Assembly: GCA_039566865.1 (NCBI GenBank)
Contig: CM076948.1
Location: forward strand, 25,667,001-25,731,000
Reading direction: 5' to 3'
Length of the DNA stretch: 64,000 nt
DNA from: Aurelia coerulea
Lineage: Eukaryota > Cnidaria > Scyphozoa > Semaeostomeae > Ulmaridae
In this document: positions 23,130 to 37,000 of the stretch, piece by piece
Numbering within the stretch: the first letter of the stretch is position 1
Layout: every line of letters begins with the position of its first letter
Made by a program: the position numbers and the translations under genes
Notes under the pieces: model-generated
What the model was told of the DNA's origin: nothing
Database searches by the model: none
Seen by the model: only the letters and a program-made list of their open reading frames with translations

Positions 23130-23920
23130 TCATTCATTTTCATTTTTCATTATTTTTGCACGGTGGCCCCGTCAATCGAGAGGATTGCTTTACAGGGGGC
23201 CGTGCCAAACTTTACAATGTTACTAAAAATTACTATCAAATTACCTATATTTACAATCTAAATAAAAAAAAAATAAATGAAAAACAAAGGAGTTAGCCTG
23301 AGAGAGGCAAATTACTCTTCAGCATACTTTTAAAAATGCTAAGAGAGGGTGCTTGTTTGACATCCAAAGGCAATTCATTCCAAGTCTTTGCACCCCGGAA
23401 AGATATCGCTTACTGCCCATTGCAAGTTTTCATCCTTGGAACAAGGACATCGGCAATGGCATTCCGCAAATTCATACTGATATCACGCGCAGAGTTTTTC
23501 TTGAAAAGGTTTGAAAGATAGCCGGGTGCAAGACCTGACAGTGCTTTGTATGTAATAGTAGCTGTCTCGCATTTTATCATTTCCGTAACCGTTGGCCAAT
23601 TTAGTTCCTTGATCAAATTTGAGGCGGATACATCATAGCTGCTATTGGTGACAATTCTTGCAGCTCGATTTTGCAATTTTTGTATGGTTTGCAATCTGGT
23701 TTCACTGCAGCCTCCCCAAACAGAACAGCAATAACGGAAATGTGGTTCTACGATGCCATGATACATTTTGATTAAGGTATCCTTGGGTACGAATTTTTTG
23801 GCATATTGTCCTTTAAAGATTTGAAAGATTTGAAACCGGCAGCGATAAAAAGCGGTTAGGATGAAGGATACCATTTCTTTTGCTAGCAAGATATCGTCAA
23901 TAAGGTGGATCTGCACTTAA
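23130..23920 (-). mobile_element. LINE ORF2 C-terminal part and 3' UTR
   Basis: The minus-strand frame 23916-23410 encodes a reverse-transcriptase thumb-like region (MYHGIVEPHFRYCCSVWGG) of a non-LTR element. A frameshift precedes the usual C-terminal motif. The 3' UTR has GGCACGGCCCCCTGTAAAGC and ends in an ATGAAAATG-type tail. Confidence 0.8.
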
Positions 23921-23939
23921 GGTGGCTCACTACTAAGGT

Positions 23940-24430
23940 GGCCTGTTCATATGGAGAAAGTTTCCTCGGCATTTTCCCGTTTCACCGGGAAACTCGCTCA
24001 GCCGAGGTAATATTCTTTGACCATTCATATTAGCCTGCGTGCAGACTCAACTCCTCGAAAGTATAGTTCGAGGAGTCGAGGAGTTGAGTCTGCACGCAGG
24101 CTAATTCATATGAGAAAAGTTTCCCCGGCAAGCCGGGGAAATGAAACAATAGCGCTTTGTCTCTGACGCCAAAGAATTCGAAAGGATTGATAAACAAAAG
24201 AAGTTTCCCCGCCTAGCCGGGAAAATGTATTCACATGAAAAAATATTTCCTCGGCTAGGCGGGATCCCGGTAGAGTTGAGGCGAGATCTCGGCTAGCCGG
24301 GGAAATGTTTTCTCGTGTGAACGCTCGTTCTGTTTTATGTGATAAAGCTATATGAGGCGAGATCTCGGTTGAACGGGAATCCCGCTTCACCGGGAAAATG
24401 CAGGGGAAACTTTCTCCATATGAACAGGCC
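23940..24430. mobile_element. 490-bp inverted-repeat element GGCCTGTTCATATGG
   Basis: Left GGCCTGTTCATATGGAGAAA and right TTTCTCCATATGAACAGGCC. Interior rich in AGCCGGGGAAA/TTTCCCCGGC motifs. Contains the nested 24031-24103 hairpin. Confidence 0.75.
24031..24103. mobile_element. 73-bp TAGCCTGCG hairpin with 8-bp duplication
   Basis: Ends TAGCCTGCGTGCAGACTC and GAGTCTGCACGCAGGCTA; flanked by ATTCATAT at 24023-24030 and 24104-24111. Nested in the preceding element. Confidence 0.85.
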
Positions 24431-25054
24431 CTAAGCAATAATAAATTCACAGACCAGCGAAAAGGTGAAATAAAAATAATTTCAAAACAAACAAAAGCAA
24501 AATGTTATGGTGGCTCGCTACTGATATTGTTGGGGATACGAACCATCAAAGTTCCAAGCAACGGTTATCCCCCAAAAAGGAAACCTGTGATCATGCGCAG
24601 AGAGCATGTTTGGTTTGTGAAAAGAGTGTGGGCGGAGAATCGAACCACAATCCAAACAAGGATTAGAAAAGAAACAAAGAGATTCTCGCGCATGGTAATA
24701 GGTTTCCCAGCTGTTGATCTGCTTAGAACTTTACCAGCATAACAAAAGGCTTAGACAAAAGGGGCAGTCCTCGGTATCCTCAACAAGATAAAAATGTTAC
24801 ACTGATACACTTTTGGTGTCCTATCTCTATGGTTACTATAAACACTAAATTGATCAAAAGAACCGGTGCTAAACAGAACTTCTTTGCAATACTATTGGCT
24901 GATCGTCATCATTTCCGGGGGAGCGCCCCATAGGAGAAACTTAAACCCCCTGAAACTTCAAAAACTAACCATGTAACGATTTTTTGCTGCAGTAGCTGTG
25001 TAACTGTGTCTCTTTACTTGGATTTTTAAAAAAGGGGAAGTTGAAGGAGCAGCG

Positions 25055-28000
25055 ATGAATAAAGTAGAGATCTTTGGATTTTTAATAAGCATAATTATTT
25101 CGGTGTACTTATACAGAGAAGTGAGAGAATTGAAGGAAAAGATCATTTCAAAGGTAAGGCATTTCTTCTGCATCATCTCTAGATTTAGCCTTCGCTCAGA
25201 TTCATTAATATACCGGGTGAGTCAGAAAGATGTATTTAGTATTTGAATGACCATTAAGAGAAATCTATGCAACCAATTTGTAAAAATTTTAATTCACTAT
25301 CTTACTGACGCTCCAACTTAATCTTTGAGATTTTTTTGACAATTCTAGGTGCATCATTTCCTTATGAAATCAAGATTTAGCAGCAAGTCCTGTTTTTTCT
25401 TTGTAAGTTCTGTTTCACATCAGAGGTCAGGCATTTTACTTACCTTAATCAACAACAGATAAGTTGCGCTCGTAGCATTAACTAATTCATCGCAACCCCG
25501 ACCTGACATCTGGTGTGAAACAGAATCTAGTACAGTATCCATTAATTCTTAAATGTTCGTAGTGTGACTGTATACGGTTTAACGTTTCGTGTTTTTATGT
25601 ATTGGCCATGGGGTAGTCATTGTCTTTCGCTCCCCATGGTATCGTACCTGTAGTGTCGTATAGTAATTAGAATTAGGTATAGTAGAATGTAAAATATATT
25701 GTAAAATTTTATATTTGAATAAAAAAGAGTCGTGTTTCTCAATTTGTCAAAAAACATCAAAAATATCATGCAATATTTTGAATTTCTGATGCTCGGAGTT
25801 TTGCTCCCACTGCAATAGGAAATGAGTATAATAAATTGGCATACACTGTTCCTATCATTGATGAGAGAGCGTGATTACATTTCAACAATTTTAAAGGCAA
25901 GGACAGAGCTAAAGAAAACACCGCGTTACCATTTTGATTATTGAAAGATGAATTGAATTGAGCCATTCACTTATAGTTTTAGCCAAAGTCCACGAAAGCC
26001 GTTTCGGGAATTCTTTATTTTACTTTAGATTAAGATCGTGCATTGCAAACCATGAATGAAATTGCCAAAATTAAGTTCAACCCTGAGCTAAGCAATGGAT
26101 TTGTAATTTTTCAAATTGACCTTATACACGTATGCTTTTATGAGAAACCGCTTACAAGAAAGTCCAACTCTACGATCGCCAAATAGTTAAGAAACTCCAT
26201 CATATTTTCCTGGGATATAGTTTGAAATAGTTTCGAGAACTGCGCCTGCTTACCCCAGGAGTCGCAAATTTTCAGATCCTGAATGTTGGCTTTTAATGCA
26301 ATGGAGAGTTGAAGACAGTTCACTTGCTCTTGCTTGCAAGCAGCCTCATCTCCTCCTTCGAGGAGGAGTTAACGCTGCGCGCAGTACCCATATCATTGAA
26401 TGGTGTCCAGGGTAACTAGTAAACATTGAAAAATATGTAGATACACTGTCTCATCCAAAATTAAACTTGCCACGATCAAAAACATTCGTATTATCTTTTG
26501 TTTATATTACATGCAGTTAAATGAGATGGATATCTATGAATAGATGTTTTTTCTTTAAACAAATATTGGATAAGCCCATAGTACTAAAACTAATGAAATA
26601 GTACTGAAAATGAAAATCAAATTGCTAATTTGTAAACCTTAGAAGCTACAGACTCTTGCTTACTACGCTACCATCTTGTACCGTAGAACTTCAAAATGGT
26701 GTATTTCTTGGTATTGATCCATGGATAGTTAGACACTGCTGGTGTGCTTCTATGGAGGAGCGATGGATAATATGTACTTCATTCTTTCGATATCTCCTCC
26801 GCAGTACTATAAAAAAATTCCCCCGCAGATACATATTATCCAGCGCTCCTCCATAGAAGCATACCAGCAGTGTCTAACTACCCATGATTAATCATATTGA
26901 TCTTCCTCAGTCAGTTTAGAATTTACGGTTCTTTTAAATTTTGCCAAAGCTATAGATACTTCGTTTTTCTCGCTTTCTCTTGTACCTCATTTCATAAGCG
27001 TAGTAACACTGCAGTACCAAAACTAATGTTGATATGTCAAAAACGTTCTTGCTGGAAAGGAACTTTTCACCAAGACGTACCTCGCTCTTTAATCGAATTT
27101 CTATAGAATCGATATGGGTTCGTAATTAGAACGCAATGCATCTTGGTAAAAGGTTCCTCGCCATTATCTTTAGCGTAACCGTCTGTTAACTATAATTTCT
27201 ATCGACAAATTTTTTGTGCAGGAAACTGATACTGTGAAGCAAAAGCAGAAAACATCCAATGTGATTGGAGGGAAAAAGAAAGCAAAAGTAAGAAAGCGGA
27301 CATTATTTTCATTCCATATTGACCATATTGTCAAAAAAGAAACATGCAAGGTTTACAGGCGCTCATGCAGCATAGGAATCAAATCTTTAAAAGTTGAATG
27401 ATATGATTGGCTGATGCATCTTTCGTTTGATTTAATGGCTTGAAATAAACTTCAGGTATTTCGTTAAGATACAGGTAACGGAACGGGGAAAATTAGTATA
27501 AAAGTAACAAGTACAGTAGTGTCCCGCATATAAGAAACAACTTTTTCAATTTCAGGTCTGATGCGTTTCTTATAAAATGAGATAAACTTACAAATCAGGG
27601 TAAAGTTTCTTATTACAAAAATCATATGCTGTTGAACCAGACATGATCTCTATTGATAATTATTATTATTTTGAATTGTATTTGTAAATTTTCACTTCCA
27701 GAAAATGCTACAGTTATTTCAGGAAGGTGCTTTTTGCAAACAAAATTCTTTTTTTCATTTGAATAGGTACAGTTCAATACAACTGGAAAGCTGAAAAATT
27801 CCAAGGTTTCAATGCATAGTTTTAAAATAAGAAACAAGCTTTCTTTCAGACCTGAACAAATTTCTTATAAAACGGGGTATTATTTTGAAAATCAGGGTCT
27901 GTGTTTCTTAAATTTGTGTTTCTTATATGCGGGAAACTACTGTACGTCTCTTTTTACTTTAGTTTTTAAAACCGTAACTGTTTGTATCCCAGGGGGGGGG

Positions 28001-31000
28001 GGTACTCATTGACTTTTAGTACGGGGGGGTCCGTGCCAATATTTGGGGTCCGAAATTTTACATCAAATCAATATTTGGGGTCTGTGAATTACAACATGGA
28101 CAACAATTGAATATTTGGGGTTAACAAATCTGAGGAAAGGAAGAATCCTGCAATTTGGTCCTGAAGTTGCGAATCACGAAATAAATGCTTTGGTATTATT
28201 CAAAAACTGAGAAAAATCAAGAGGCTCAAATTGAAATCATTCAAAAACATGTAAGGGGCCCCAGAAATAGATAACAATATTTGGGGTCTCCAAAACATTA
28301 GACTCAATATTTGGGGTCCCCAAATCATTAGGCTTAATATTTAGGGGTCAGCAAAGAAAAAGTGGCATGGACCCCCCGTATTGAAAGCTAGGGAGTACCC
28401 CCCCCTGGGGTTTGTACCACAAACATTGTCGTGTTTGGTCTGATCTAATCGAGACAAAATTGGCAAACACGAAAATAAAACGAGAGGTACTCGTTACTTT
28501 TATACTAATTTTCCCCGTTAACTGTTATTAAAAGCATAGGTTCCAAATCTTTAAAAAGCCTGGTGTAAAATTCAGTTACTTATTTCTTTGAACTGAATGA
28601 TTTCAAAGAAACTTCAGCTATTTCTCTGTAATTCTACCGTTGGACTTTTGCGAAATCATCAATATTTTCAGAATTAGAGTGTTTTTCTTGATTTTCAAGA
28701 ATAGACCTTTTAGCTATTCAGAAAAGAATCAGAATCGAACAAACTTTTGCTACACTTTGTAGAATTTTCGAATGTGCACAATAGTGATAGAAGCTCTAAC
28801 GCCACTCGATCGAACGTCACGTATAAAAATGTATAAAAATAACGTTCGATCCAGGCTCGTTTTTAGAATAGCTAAAAGGTCTATTAAAGAAAAATTTTCA
28901 AAAAAACTTAAAACCATCGTAGTTTCTAAACGGTTTGAAGCAACATGAATTAATGTCAAAGAAAACCATAGTTTATGGATGTCTACAATATGGTATCAAG
29001 CAAAAGTCTGTCACTTTTCTGGTTAATGATTTAGAAAATTGATGACGTCACACCCTCAAATGAGTTGAAATGTAACATACGCTGAAATTTCAAAAAATAT
29101 TGAAAATTTCTGAAAAGTCCAACGGTAGAATTAAAGATAAGTAACTAAATTTTGTTTCAAGCCACTCAGTCAGAAGAAATAGATCACAGAATTTTACACC
29201 CACCTTTTTAAGTCGAATTAAAGATTTGGAAGCTATGCGTTCATTGGCATTCTTTGATATCTTGATTATTTTCAGAATCCCAGCAGCCACACAAATGGGG
29301 CACAATTTACTTGACACAGCCTGTATCACAGGGGATCCAGGAATATCAGTGAACAGACTGTAGTTTTGGTTTCTTTTGTTCCTTGTGATCTGGATTATGA
29401 AAACAATAGCTGTTTAATTTGATACATATTACATCATCATTGCAGTCGGCCTGCTATTGTTGCAGTAGGAAAATCTTTTGTCGTGTGAGAGCTCTGATCT
29501 TATTGGCTGCAGTTTGAACTCGCTGTTTTTTCAAATCCCGCGCCTCGTTGTATTCTACTGTAACAATAGCAGGGCGACCGCGATGATGATGTAATCTGTA
29601 GCAAATTACACAGCTGTTGTTTTCATAATCCAGGTCACCAGGAACCAAAGAAACCAACATTACAATCTGTTCACTGCTATTCCTGGACCCCCTGTGCCTG
29701 TATCTCAAACTTTAACTCTTTACGGAATCTTATTACCGAATTATTGTATTTTTCATAGCCAAAAGCAAAGTTTGCCGCCAAGTCATCTGGGCTGCCTGGT
29801 TTAACCATGATCGATGCAGTTAAGGTATGGCCTGGTTCACATTGAAATCTGTCTAAAATTCGATGTCAAGTGAGATTTGCGATTTCGCAAAATTACTCAT
29901 CCAAAACGATTCAAATGCTTTCATTCGCGGACACTTTCACACAAACTTATGTATGGTTGAATATCACGAAACTTTCATCATGCAATATATATGATAAAGC
30001 TTTCTCGACAGCATTTTTTCAGAACAAAAATGACATCCAAGATTTCATAAATGATGATTACGAAAATACATACTGAAACCTTCGAAACAAAAACGATAAA
30101 GAAGAAAAAAGCTTCCATTTCCAACCCAAAATTAGTTTCGAAACAGATTCATGCAAAGACCTTACGAGTTGAGACAATGGGTGCGGTCACACTAGACGTT
30201 TTTACCTCGTTGTATACCTTCGAAACAACGGGTTAACTACGCTGTGATAAGTGACCGCATTCGTTTTCACATACAACGCTGTTAAAGCGCTTCGGTCCTG
30301 AGACCTGATTCCATAAGAAAACTATTAGATACAAAAACAACGGAGAAATCAAGGTCTCGACCTATATTTTAGCGTTATTTTGGAGAATGAACCAATCACA
30401 GCCTTGCGTAGTTGTCACATGATAAGTCATATCACTGTGTGACCGGGTGTCATTGTACCGTTGTGTTGCCGTACTTTCTCTCTACAAAAACAAATTACAA
30501 GAAAGTGAAGCAATTCATATTACAACGGGAAAATACAGTAGTGTGACCGCAGCCGCCAATGTATCAACTGTACTTGAAAATCATAACGCGGGAACTGATT
30601 TGCAAAATTCAAAATTAAGTAGCAGGCTGAGGAAATAATTCAGTTTTGGGCATCCTTTTAAAATTTACGTCAAATTGCATAGCACCTTTTCATTTTTAAA
30701 AGGTTGGTCATGTGCAATTTGTTGATGTTGGAAATGGCAAAACATTAAAGTTAATAACGAGAGCAGTGAAGCCTCATATTTTTGGTTTGTAGCGTTTGTT
30801 TCGTTATTTTTTCAGATATCATCATCAACACTTGTCATATACCGGGTGTCTCAGAAAAAAGTACCCCCTTTTGACTGGAAATAGGAACCAAGCAATAAGA
30901 TATTATTGCTCCCCGACTTTACAGCTAAATTCATCAATGTTCAACTTAGATGCACGTACCTTGCATTTAGAAATCGTCCACCAAACACCGGAGATACAGG

Positions 31001-34000
31001 TTCGCAAAGTCAAAATTTACAGTGCACCCAAAACCAGAGGTTTTGAAAAAGGTCCTAGTGATGATTTGGATTGTGGACATTTTCCAAAGTACCTGTAGAC
31101 TTTAAGTTTCTGTGTTTTGCTTTTGAAAAGAATAAAAGATGCATGGATATGGCACTGATTAAATAAATATAGTAAAATTGTGGTAAGAATGATAAAGTCG
31201 TGCCACATCTCCAAAATGAGCGTGCATGTGCTCCTTTCCTCTTCTTTATACAAAACAATTGGGATGGAATGCAATGCACGGAACGTTTCCTCAAAAGAAA
31301 AGTCACTTCAAGAACAATTGAAGTAATTCAAGGTATAGATCTTTTCAAAAATAAAAAGTAAAGGTCAAAGTCGAAAATTCGTTTGCAAAATGCCTGTTTG
31401 TTGCCAAATTATGGCCAGGCCATTTCTCAAAACCTTTGGTTTCAGGTGCACTCCAAATTTTGACCTTGCGAACTCATATCTCCGGTGTTTGGTAGTCGAT
31501 TTCCAAATACAAGGTATGTGCATTTAAGTTGAAGACCAACAAATGTAGCCATGAATTCAAAAAGTCCTGAAATATTATCGTTTTGTAACCTTGTTGAGTC
31601 AAAAGGGGGTACTTTTTTTGAGACACCCGGTATTTACAGGAAACTGTTTTTTAATCTTTCAAAAAGAGCTCAATTTTCTCGCATGGCCTTCGAGACATTG
31701 CTTTGAGTCAACTGGCACAACAACTGAATCGGGGGACGTTGTTTCATTGAATTCCACAAAAGTTTATGTATTTGACCATGGGCCATAATGCACCGTTGAT
31801 TTGGCCTATATTATGATAAAAATCATATTTTTACTCACTGTGTTGTTTTTCTTCCACGGGATTGCGAGTAAAGCTTGATAATGTTGCTATTCCTATTTCC
31901 TTCATTCTTCTCTCGTCACAGCAAGGAATCGAATGCTGCCATCATTCAAATATTTGAAGCGGTTGGAGCTCCTACGCAGTGATACGTCTTCAGTACATTT
32001 TTGAAGGGAAGTTTCACGAGACGTATCACTCATAGGAGCTCCAACCGCTTCAAGTATTTGAATGATGGCGGCATTCGATTCCTTGCTGTGACGAGAGAAG
32101 AACGAAGAAATAGCAACATTATCAAGCTGAAGGTGAAGGTGCGCTTTTTAGCGCCAAGCTCTGGGATAGCAGAAGTAGAATAGGCCTAATCGAGTCCGCG
32201 ACCCCTTGTCGTGACGCTCAAGTGAAGGGGCTCTACCTGGGATCGAACCCGGTCCACCTGACTGTTCTGGCTGCAATGTCAGAGGATTACACCACTGCAC
32301 CACAATACCTTCGACAAGCCCGTGGAAGAGAAACAACACACAATGAGTATGAATACAATTTTGATCATAATATAGGCCACATCAACGGTGCATTATTGCC
32401 CATGATTTTGACGCCAGTTTAAGCTCTTGGGATACATTTAAGACGTCGCATAGCAACCTTAGGTTGTTTTTAACATCTAAGCTATTTTTGGTACTTAAAT
32501 CATTTATTTATTATATTACTGTTCAACCTTTAGGGTCCCTGGTATCGTTGTCGCGTCATGGGTGTTACCAGTCTTTCCTGCCTTAATATTGTTCCATAGC
32601 AAACCAAGTACGCCAAGAAAAGTTCAGATGTTTCAAAATTGCTAGTACCTAGAATACTGGGTCGATTTGAATGGCTGAACTCAAATTCTGCTTGATGGGT
32701 TAAAGACCGAAGTGTTTTGTGGTTTTCCTTATATACTTTATGAATACTAAAGATACAGCTATATTCGACTTTACAAAATCCCTAGTTTACAATTTATCTG
32801 AAAAAGGGCCTAAAACACTTCATCAAAATGTAAAGAAACTTCGCACACCGAGCAACATAAAGCTACATTTTTTCACAGGAATCGAACGTTTTCTGCACAT
32901 TTATTGCCATTTAATTAATAAATGTCAGCATTTGTATCCACTTGTTCTATGAAAGAAATTGCTTACGATTTGATCGAATGTTTTAGGCCCTTTTCAGTCA
33001 TTTTGCAACGAACGAATGTTTGTAAATTGAACTTACATCTGTTTTCCTTGCTCGCGGAGATGCAAGGAAAATCTCCAGGGGGGGGGGGGGGTACATAACA
33101 TATTTAGGGTACGGGTATGTGCTGCCCATATGGGTGGGTTTTTGGGCCCAAAATTCTCTAAACAAGGGTCCTTTTTCGGCAGATTTTCCATAAACAAGGG
33201 TGGGGTTTTGCTGAGATTCGCAAAAAATGGTTAAAATGGGCAGTTTTCCGCCAAAATTCAACATAGAAGTGGGTATCAAAAGCAAGTTTGGGTAATTAGA
33301 AGAGGGTAGCTTTCTGAAAACCGGGCGGCAGACCCCCGTCCATCCTCAAGTCATGTACCCCCCCCCCCCCGGGGGAAATCTCTGAATACTTCAGTCTGTC
33401 TGTCATCAACAACAATTTGATTCATTCAAATCCATCAAGTACTCGAGGCACTACGATTTTTCAAACATCTGAACATTTTTGATGCACCCGGTTACTAAAA
33501 ATTACATAGATTTTGTCGAGCTTTTAGACCTTCCAGAAATTTGGAATTTTAGTTTACGGTTACAACGTTTTGCATTTCATGACAGAAATTCCAAATTTCA
33601 TGGACGACAACGAAATGAAATTTTTCATGGACGAAGCAATTTCTCAAAACATGTTTTCGAGTCAATCAAAATCTGGACTTTCTTATGGTGAAGCTGATTA
33701 TGTTAAAAATGAAGGTTAGTAGACAGTAGAAATTCTAGAATTTAGAATCTAGAATTATGGAAAGTCTGAATGCAACTTTAAAATACATATATGCAACACA
33801 ACGTTTTAAATAAAACGCTGTTACTAATACTTGGCTGCTGCAACCTGCAAGGGGGATTTAGTTTTCATTGCAGAGAAGTTAACGTGTATTGTTTAGTTTT
33901 CTTTTTTGCTTCGTATTTATTAGTAGTTTTAACCTTATGTAATGGCCGCAGGGTAGACACAGCCTTTGCTCTCTCTGGTATCGTTTTAGTGGTATGTAGA

Positions 34001-37000
34001 GTAATTTTGTAAATAGTGCAACTGGTACATGTCATTGTACCTTTTTATTGCATTATAAAAAACAAAACAAATTCTAGTATGGGGTATTTTGAGACTGTAT
34101 GTGTTTAGTATTTTTGGTATTTGAAATTCACGAAGTTGCTTTAAGAGCAACATTGATGGTTGATAATTTTTAAGAACTGATGAGTGGGAAATAAAGTTTG
34201 GGCAGAGAGATCAATGTTTTACAGAGGGATAAGAAGACACATAATGTTACTTGTAGGATGAAAAGTCCTTAAAGAGAATGGCCATAGCTATATCTTGTAG
34301 CCACTATAAATAAGCTAAAGAAACGTTCTGAAAAATCAAGGACATCCATTTTTTCTTGTGCTGTATCCTCAAAAGATAAATCCTAAATCTAAAATGAAAT
34401 ACTTAACGAGGAACATAAACTTTCTTCTAGGAAAAGGTAAAGCGAAAGATCCAATTGGAATTTTCACGTTTTGGGACACTAATGGAGATGGTGCAATAGA
34501 TATGACGGAGGTAATTGTCTCTTGTTAACAATAGAACATACATAGACTTAGGGCGTGATGCCTTGTATTTGTTCAACATTTTTAATCTGATCTTTTATTT
34601 TCATCCAATTCAATGAGCGATGCTGAGACTTATGTAATGAGTCTAGAACAGACAAATGATTTATATGGGATATGAACCAAGTCGTGAATGTAAAACATTA
34701 AGTGGCAAAAGATGCCGTGAAATGTGGCTGGCCAAATCACCCGTTGTACCTGCGACAATGCATTGTCAAGAGAAAGCATCAGTATTTATCTAAACGAGGA
34801 CAGATTTTGTAACGCGAAATCGCCGCATCCCTTTGATTGACACCGCAATTCAAAGCGATTAGCGATTGCAGACAAAGGAAATCCTCTCAGCCACACATCA
34901 AAAAAAGCCACAAATTTTGCTCTGAAACCAGGAGGGCAAACTGTCGCCTTGCGCACGCGAAAGGTGGTTTTTGAGAGAAGTCGTGGGTTTTTAACAATAA
35001 CAACAGAATTGCCTAGCGGAGTTGGTTAATCTGATTGAAGAGCCGAGTAGTAAGTGTTTCATTTAAGCCCTAAATATTGCACTGCCTTCTGCTCGGCTTC
35101 TGAATCAATAAACCAAATCCGCCAGGCAGAACCACGCAGACCTTCCGATTTATCCTTCTTCCTGACAGAATTTGTGTTTTTACCGTAGGCCAAGAAAGCT
35201 ATATCAACTTATGACTTTTTCTTACGACCCGAACAAGATGACATCAATCAAATGTAAGTCGAGGAAAGTGTGATTTTGCTAAAATTTGCAGGAAGTAATA
35301 TATACAAACAACTCCAAAATTTCTACCGGGTGGATGAATAAACAAAATGCAATCCCGATCTGAAAACTGCTCCCTGGATATCAAGACGATATTAATGGCA
35401 AATTTATTATCTGATGGTGGACATCCTAAAACTAAAACTTACGCAAATCTGCCACTCTGTTCTGAAATTATGTAGGATTTTCTCGAGAAAGCCTCTTCAA
35501 GAAACCGTCAAACTAGGCCTAAAATCACGACAAAATTTCTACCTTACAGTAATGACTTTTACATGCTTTAACACGGACTCACGCGGTTGCATTTGAGAAT
35601 CAAGTTATCTTTTCGAAGTACATTATCAGAAAGAGATTCATACACTTCAAATTATCCTTTTTCTAGGTTTTCAAAGATAAATGAAACAGTCTTTGAAGAC
35701 GGTAAGTCCATCCTAGATTGCCAACATAAGTGATTTTACCACCAAATGTGCGACCAAATGTATCATAAAGGGTTTATAACTCTGAAACTGTACAGGGTGT
35801 CCCAAAAGCTGAGCCCCATTAGTGTGGCTGTTGCGAAGGAATTTTAAGTTCTATTGTCTCATTCGTGATATTTGTGATATAACTGCATAGGAAGGGCTTC
35901 AGCTTAGAGAAACGTAGAAACGTATCAGGGTTCGATACCGGGTAGAGCCCCACCACTTGAGCGTCATGACAAGGGGTCGCGGACTCGATTAGTGCTTTGC
36001 TACTTTTGTGATCCCAGTGCTTGGCACTAAACACCGCAACTTCACCTTCACCTTCATAACTTTGCGACTTTCTTTCAGTCGTTTTCCCAAGTCATACTTC
36101 CGACACGCTGAATTGTTAGTAAATGGACTGAAGTGTAGGCAACTGGATTGGATCCTATGGACGAGTAAAAATGTATCTTTCTTTTAGGCCTCATAACAGA
36201 GGAAGAATGGAACGAACTGGACACGATTATGATAGAGAATCAATTTAATTTCTGGAAGCATGAAGATCCTCGATTTAGGAGCAGATACAGCGATCAAACA
36301 TGGATGTTTTGGCAACTGGATACTTCTGGCATTATGAATAACATACGAGAAAGGTATTAGCTACAGTCACAATAAACAAGGACATAGTTTGTAACACTAC
36401 AGCATCAGTTGCTTTTAATTGACACCGGAATTTAAAGCGATTGGCGATTGCAGAAAATGAAATTATCCAAAACAAACAACGCCGCAAAAGTTGCTATGAA
36501 ACCCAGGTAGCTACCTCGCGCGTTGCGCATTTCAGAAATTGTTTCTAAGAGCAAATTTGAGCATAGATCGCAAAAAGAAGGATATATCTACACATCTACC
36601 TCGGGCATTTTATACATTTGGTTCAAAAACCGATTGGGAGGCGATTCAATTCTCTCATTTTTTGGGGTTTGATTGAAACACTTACTGCTCAGCTTCTGAC
36701 CCAAACAAATGAAATGCTCGAGGCAGATATATCCTTCTTCTTTCGATGCATGCTCCATGTTTCTCTTGAAAACAATTTCTGGAATGCACAACGAGCGAGC
36801 TAGCTACCTGGGTTTCCGAGCAACCTTTGCGGCTTTGTTTCTTTTTAATTACTGTTTGAGAGAATTTAACTTTTTCTGCGATGGCAAATCGCTCTAAATT
36901 CTGGTGTCAATCAAAAGCAACTGATGCTATTGTGCTGCTAAATCAATCTTGTTGTCTCAATAGGGTTCCTTGGTTTCTTCCTGCTATAGATAAAGTAAAT

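Larger units (their letters stand above)
20360..25054. other. Spacer between P4HTM copies B and C
   Basis: No gene seen. Contents in order: a 524-bp inverted-repeat element (20590-21113), an approximately 757-bp imperfect foldback (21366-22122), a member of the intron-dispersed inverted-repeat family (22135-22760), a LINE fragment (23130-23920, minus), a 490-bp inverted-repeat element with a nested 73-bp hairpin (23940-24430), and about 600 bp of unassigned sequence before copy C. Confidence 0.6.
27484..28519. mobile_element. Outer member of a three-element cluster
   Basis: Outer inverted ends GGGGAAAATTAGTATAAAAG and CTTTTATACTAATTTTCCCC enclose a pogo-like element and a G/C-tract element. 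Confidence 0.7.

Noticed and set aside
24398..24742. 114-codon plus-strand frame
   Set aside because: Begins in the terminus of the 490-bp element and has no recognisable domain.
30796..31306. Frames of 80-100 codons on both strands
   Set aside because: They lie in the 793-bp foldback with CCGGGTG termini; inverted-repeat artefacts.
32240..32304. Possible tRNA gene because of the B-box
   Set aside because: No acceptor stem or anticodon arm closes, and the sequence continues into a repeated SINE body.
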